NCBI GenBank assembly: GCA_002189035.1
Contig: NEEC01000035.1
Location: forward strand, 1 to 64,000
Reading direction: 5' to 3'
DNA: 64,000 nt
Origin: Utricularia gibba
Taxonomy: Eukaryota; Streptophyta; Magnoliopsida; Lamiales; Lentibulariaceae
Shown here: positions 61,601 through 64,000 of the stretch, piece after piece
How the letters are laid out: each line of letters opens with the position of its first letter
Numbering within the stretch: the first letter of the stretch is position 1
The notes under the pieces: model-generated
The model's input: only the letters and a program-made list of their open reading frames with translations
Told to the model about the DNA's origin: nothing
Databases searched by the model: none
Program-made: the position numbers and the translations under genes

Positions 61601-64000
61601 TCGCGTCGATTCTCGTGTTCCGAGTCGCATCGTCGCGAACGTGGTGGTGCCAATTTGTGGCACATCTGAAGGCTAAATAAGGCGATAATTCGAGCTCTGA
61701 TGCATCCTCGGACGAAGATGCTTTCAACACGGAAGCTGACCGGCACGGAAAGGGGTTCGAAACGGTATGCCGGCGCAGCGTGACTCATCACGGTTTTCAG
61801 GATATCACGAAATACCGAACGGTGTGCGAGGCCACCATGAGGCTGCGGGTAGGGACACACCCAGAGCTTGTTCAGAGATCGCCTCGAAAACCCATACTTC
61901 ACGTCACCCAATAAACGCAGATTTTTGCAAGCGAAAATCACAATCGCGTCGATTCTCGTGTTCCGAACTCATCGTCGCGAACGTGGTGGCCAATTTGTGG
62001 CACATCTGAAGGCTAATATAAGGCGATAATTCGAGCTCTGATGCATCCTCGGACGAAGATGCTTTCAACACGGAAGCTGACCGGCACGGAAAGGGTTCGA
62101 AACGGTATGCCGGCGCAGCGTGACTCATCTTGATCTTCAAGATATCGACGAAGATGCCGAACGGTGTGCGAGGCCACCATGAGGCTGCGGGTAGGAACAC
62201 ACCTAGAGCTTGTTCAGAGATCGCCTCGAAAACCCATACTTCACGTCACCCAATAAAACGCAGATGTTTTGCAAGGCGAAAATCACAATCGCGTCGATTC
62301 TCGTGTTCCGAGTCGCATCGTCGCGAACGTGGTGGCCAATTTGTGGCACATCTGAAGGCTAAATAAGGCGATAATTCGAGCTCTGATGCATCCTCGGACG
62401 AAGATGCTTTCAACACGGAAGCTGACCGGCACGGAAAGGGGTTCGAAACGGTATGCGGCGCAGCGTGACTCATCTTGATTTTCAAGATATCGACGAATAC
62501 CGAACGGTGTGCGAGGCCACCATGAGGCTGCGGGTAGGACACACCAGAGCTTGTTCAGAGATCGCTCGAAAACCCATACTTCACGTCACCCAATAAAACG
62601 CAGATGTTTTGCAAGGCGAAAATCACAATCGCGTCGATTCTCGTGTTCCGAGTCGCATCGTCGCGAACGTGGTGGCCAATTTGTGGCACATCTGAAGGCT
62701 AATATAAGGCGATAATTCGAGCTCTGATGCATCCTCGACGAAGATGCTTTCAACACGGAAGCTGACCGGCACGGAAAGGGGTTCGAAACGGTATGCCGGC
62801 GCAGCGTGACTCATCATTTCAGATATCGCCGAATACCGAACGGTGTGCGAGGCCACCATGAGGCTGCGGGTAGGGACACACCCAGAGCTTGTTCAGAGAT
62901 CGCTCGAAAACCCATACTTCACGTCATCCAATAAAACGCAGATCTTTTGCAAGCGAAAATCACAATCGCGTCGATTCTCGTGTTCGCATCGTCGCGAACG
63001 TGGTGGCCAATTTGTGGCACATCTGAAGGCTAATATAAGGCGATAATTCGAGCTCTGATGCATCCTCGGACGAAGATGCTTTCAACACGGAAGCTGACCG
63101 GCACGGAAAGGGGTTCGAAACGGTATGCCGGGCGCAGCGTGACTCATCTTGATCTTCAAGATATCGACGAATGCCGAACGGTGTGCGAGGCCACCATGAG
63201 GCTGCGGGTAGGAACACACCAGAGCTTGTTCAGAGATCGCTCGAAAACCCATACTTCACGTCACCCAATAAAACGCAGATGTTTTGCAAGGCGAAAATCA
63301 CAATCGCGTCGATTCTCGTGTTCCGAGTCGCATCGTCGCGAACGTGGTGGCCAATTTGTGGCACATCTGAAGGCTAATATAAGGCGATAATTCGAGCTCT
63401 GATGCATCCTCGGACGAAGATGCTTTCAACACGGAAGCTGACCGGCACGGAAAGGGGTTCGAAACGGTATGCCGGCGCAGCGTGACTCATCTTGATCTTC
63501 AAGATATCGACGAGATGCCGAACGTGTGCGAGCCACCATGAGGCTGCGGGTAGGAACACACCTAGAGCTTGTTCAGAGATCGCTCGAAAACCCATACTTC
63601 ACGTCACCCAATAAAAAACAGATGTTTTGCAAGCGAAAATCACAATCGCGTCGATTCTCGTGTTCCGAGTCGCATCGTCGCGAACGTGGTGGCCAATTTG
63701 TGGCACATCTGAAGGCTAATATAAGGCGATAATTCGAGCTCTGATGCATCCTCGGACGAAGATGCTTTCAACACGGAAGCTGACCGGCACGGAAAGGGGT
63801 TCGAAACGGTATGCCGGCGCAGCGTGACTCATCTTGATTTCAAGATATCGACGAATACCGAACGGTGTGCGAGGCCACCATGAGGCTGCGGGTAGGACAC
63901 ACCCAGAGCTTGTTCAGAGATCGCATCGAAAACCCATACTTCACGTCATCCAATAAAACGCAGATGTTTTGCAAGCGAAAATCACAATCGCGTCGATTCT

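Larger units (their letters stand above)
1..64000. repeat. Tandem satellite array, monomer about 345 bp, spanning the whole window
   Basis: The same landmarks return in the same order every 340-346 bp: ATGCATCCTCGG, GGTTCGAAACGG, CCACCATGAGGCTGC, TTGTTCAGAGATCGC, CCAATAAAACGCAG, ATCGTCGCGAACGTGG. Measured ATGCAT-to-ATGCAT distances at the left are 343, 341, 346, 342, 346, 341, 344, 345 and 345; near the right end they are 345, 334, 343, 343, 340, 339, 340, 339, 342 and 338. Every copy I checked reads in the plus orientation and I found no inverted block. The array runs off both ends, so its true length is unknown. A tandem array of this scale with no genes is typical of eukaryotic heterochromatin, either centromeric, pericentromeric or subtelomeric. 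I do not recognise the monomer as a named satellite. Confidence 0.97.
54661..64000. repeat. Cleanest subfamily B array, about 27 units
   Basis: Units are complete, with spacings of 331-346 bp. ATGCAT starts include 57609, 57952, 58297, 58642, 58976, 59319, 59662, 60002, 60341, 60681, 61020, 61362, 61700, 62041, 62386, 62727, 63058, 63402 and 63744. Linked substitutions define haplotypes B1 and B2, which follow each other in a regular order in the last 6.4 kb. Most remaining differences are one-base gaps such as GGCGCAGC for GGGCGCAGC, GCTCGAAAACC for GCCTCGAAAACC and CACCAATAAA for CACCCAATAAA. Confidence 0.94.
57609..64000. repeat. Trimeric higher-order repeat, period about 1.02 kb
   Basis: B2-type units start at 57609, 58642, 60002, 60681, 61700, 62727 and 63744, with two B1 units between them in most cases. 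Distances are 1033, 1360, 679, 1019, 1027 and 1017 bp, so five of the six steps sum to three-unit periods if 60002 is a one-unit slip (the 1360 and 679 steps together are six units). Markers of the B2 position are CGCCGAATACC or CGAAATACC, GTCATCC, AGATCTTTTGC and an altered GTTCCGAACTCATCG junction, not all present in each. The last copy is cut by the window end. Confidence 0.75.

Noticed and set aside
1-64000. CRISPR array
   Set aside because: The repeat is 345 bp with no short repeats separated by unique spacers and no cas genes.
1-64000. Inverted blocks within the array
   Set aside because: I looked for reverse complements of landmarks such as CGTTCGCGACGAT and CTCATGGTGG and saw none in the plus strand. 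This was an eye search, so a short inversion could be missed.
1-64000. An undescribed multi-gene system
   Set aside because: There is no gene to build one from; the window is non-coding satellite throughout.

Overview
The window is one block of eukaryotic satellite DNA from end to end. A monomer of about 345 bp is tandemly repeated, head to tail and always in the same orientation, roughly 180-190 times if the broken copies are counted. I found no protein-coding gene, RNA gene, transposon or CRISPR array that the sequence supports. The many short open frames are the same few satellite translations repeated, in both directions, and interrupted by every indel between copies. The host is a eukaryote, but the species cannot be read from this sequence. 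A hand count on one monomer gives about 52% GC and about 31 CpG, above random expectation. That argues against a genome with heavy CpG methylation decay and would suit an invertebrate; hymenopterans are one possibility, but this is speculation.

Layout. From 1 to about 19.2 kb the units belong to subfamily A (HindIII site AAGCTT, GATATGGCC, CTAAGATAAGG). Clean runs lie at 2.5-5.6, 12.3-15.3 and 16.2-19.2 kb, separated by damaged stretches. From about 43 kb to the end the units belong to subfamily B (SacI site GAGCTC, GAAGATGC in place of the HindIII site, GATATCG, CTAATATAAGG). The cleanest run is 54.7-64.0 kb. There B resolves into two haplotypes, B1 and B2, which alternate roughly every third unit and form a higher-order repeat of about 1.02 kb. 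The first 2.5 kb shows a different higher-order relationship: a two-unit segment recurs 1.72 kb (five units) away.

The middle, about 19-43 kb, is a degraded zone. Units there are shortened to 100-300 bp by internal deletions but keep the cyclic order of the monomer. A and B types are interleaved, two intact A/B recombinant units sit at 35.4-36.1 kb, and some islands (best 31.1-32.2 kb) are hardly recognisable. Several off-consensus deletion junctions recur identically at distant positions in this zone, which suggests shared descent of a decayed satellite variant. Other stretches (5.6-6.8 kb, 44.97-45.12 kb) have scattered single-base insertions like an unpolished long read. Both old satellite decay and uneven assembly quality are therefore probably present and need separating with raw reads.

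There are no genes working together here. The biology, if any, is centromeric or heterochromatic: a near-dinucleosomal monomer, subfamily turnover by unequal exchange, and local higher-order repeats. I do not see evidence for an undescribed enzymatic or defence system.
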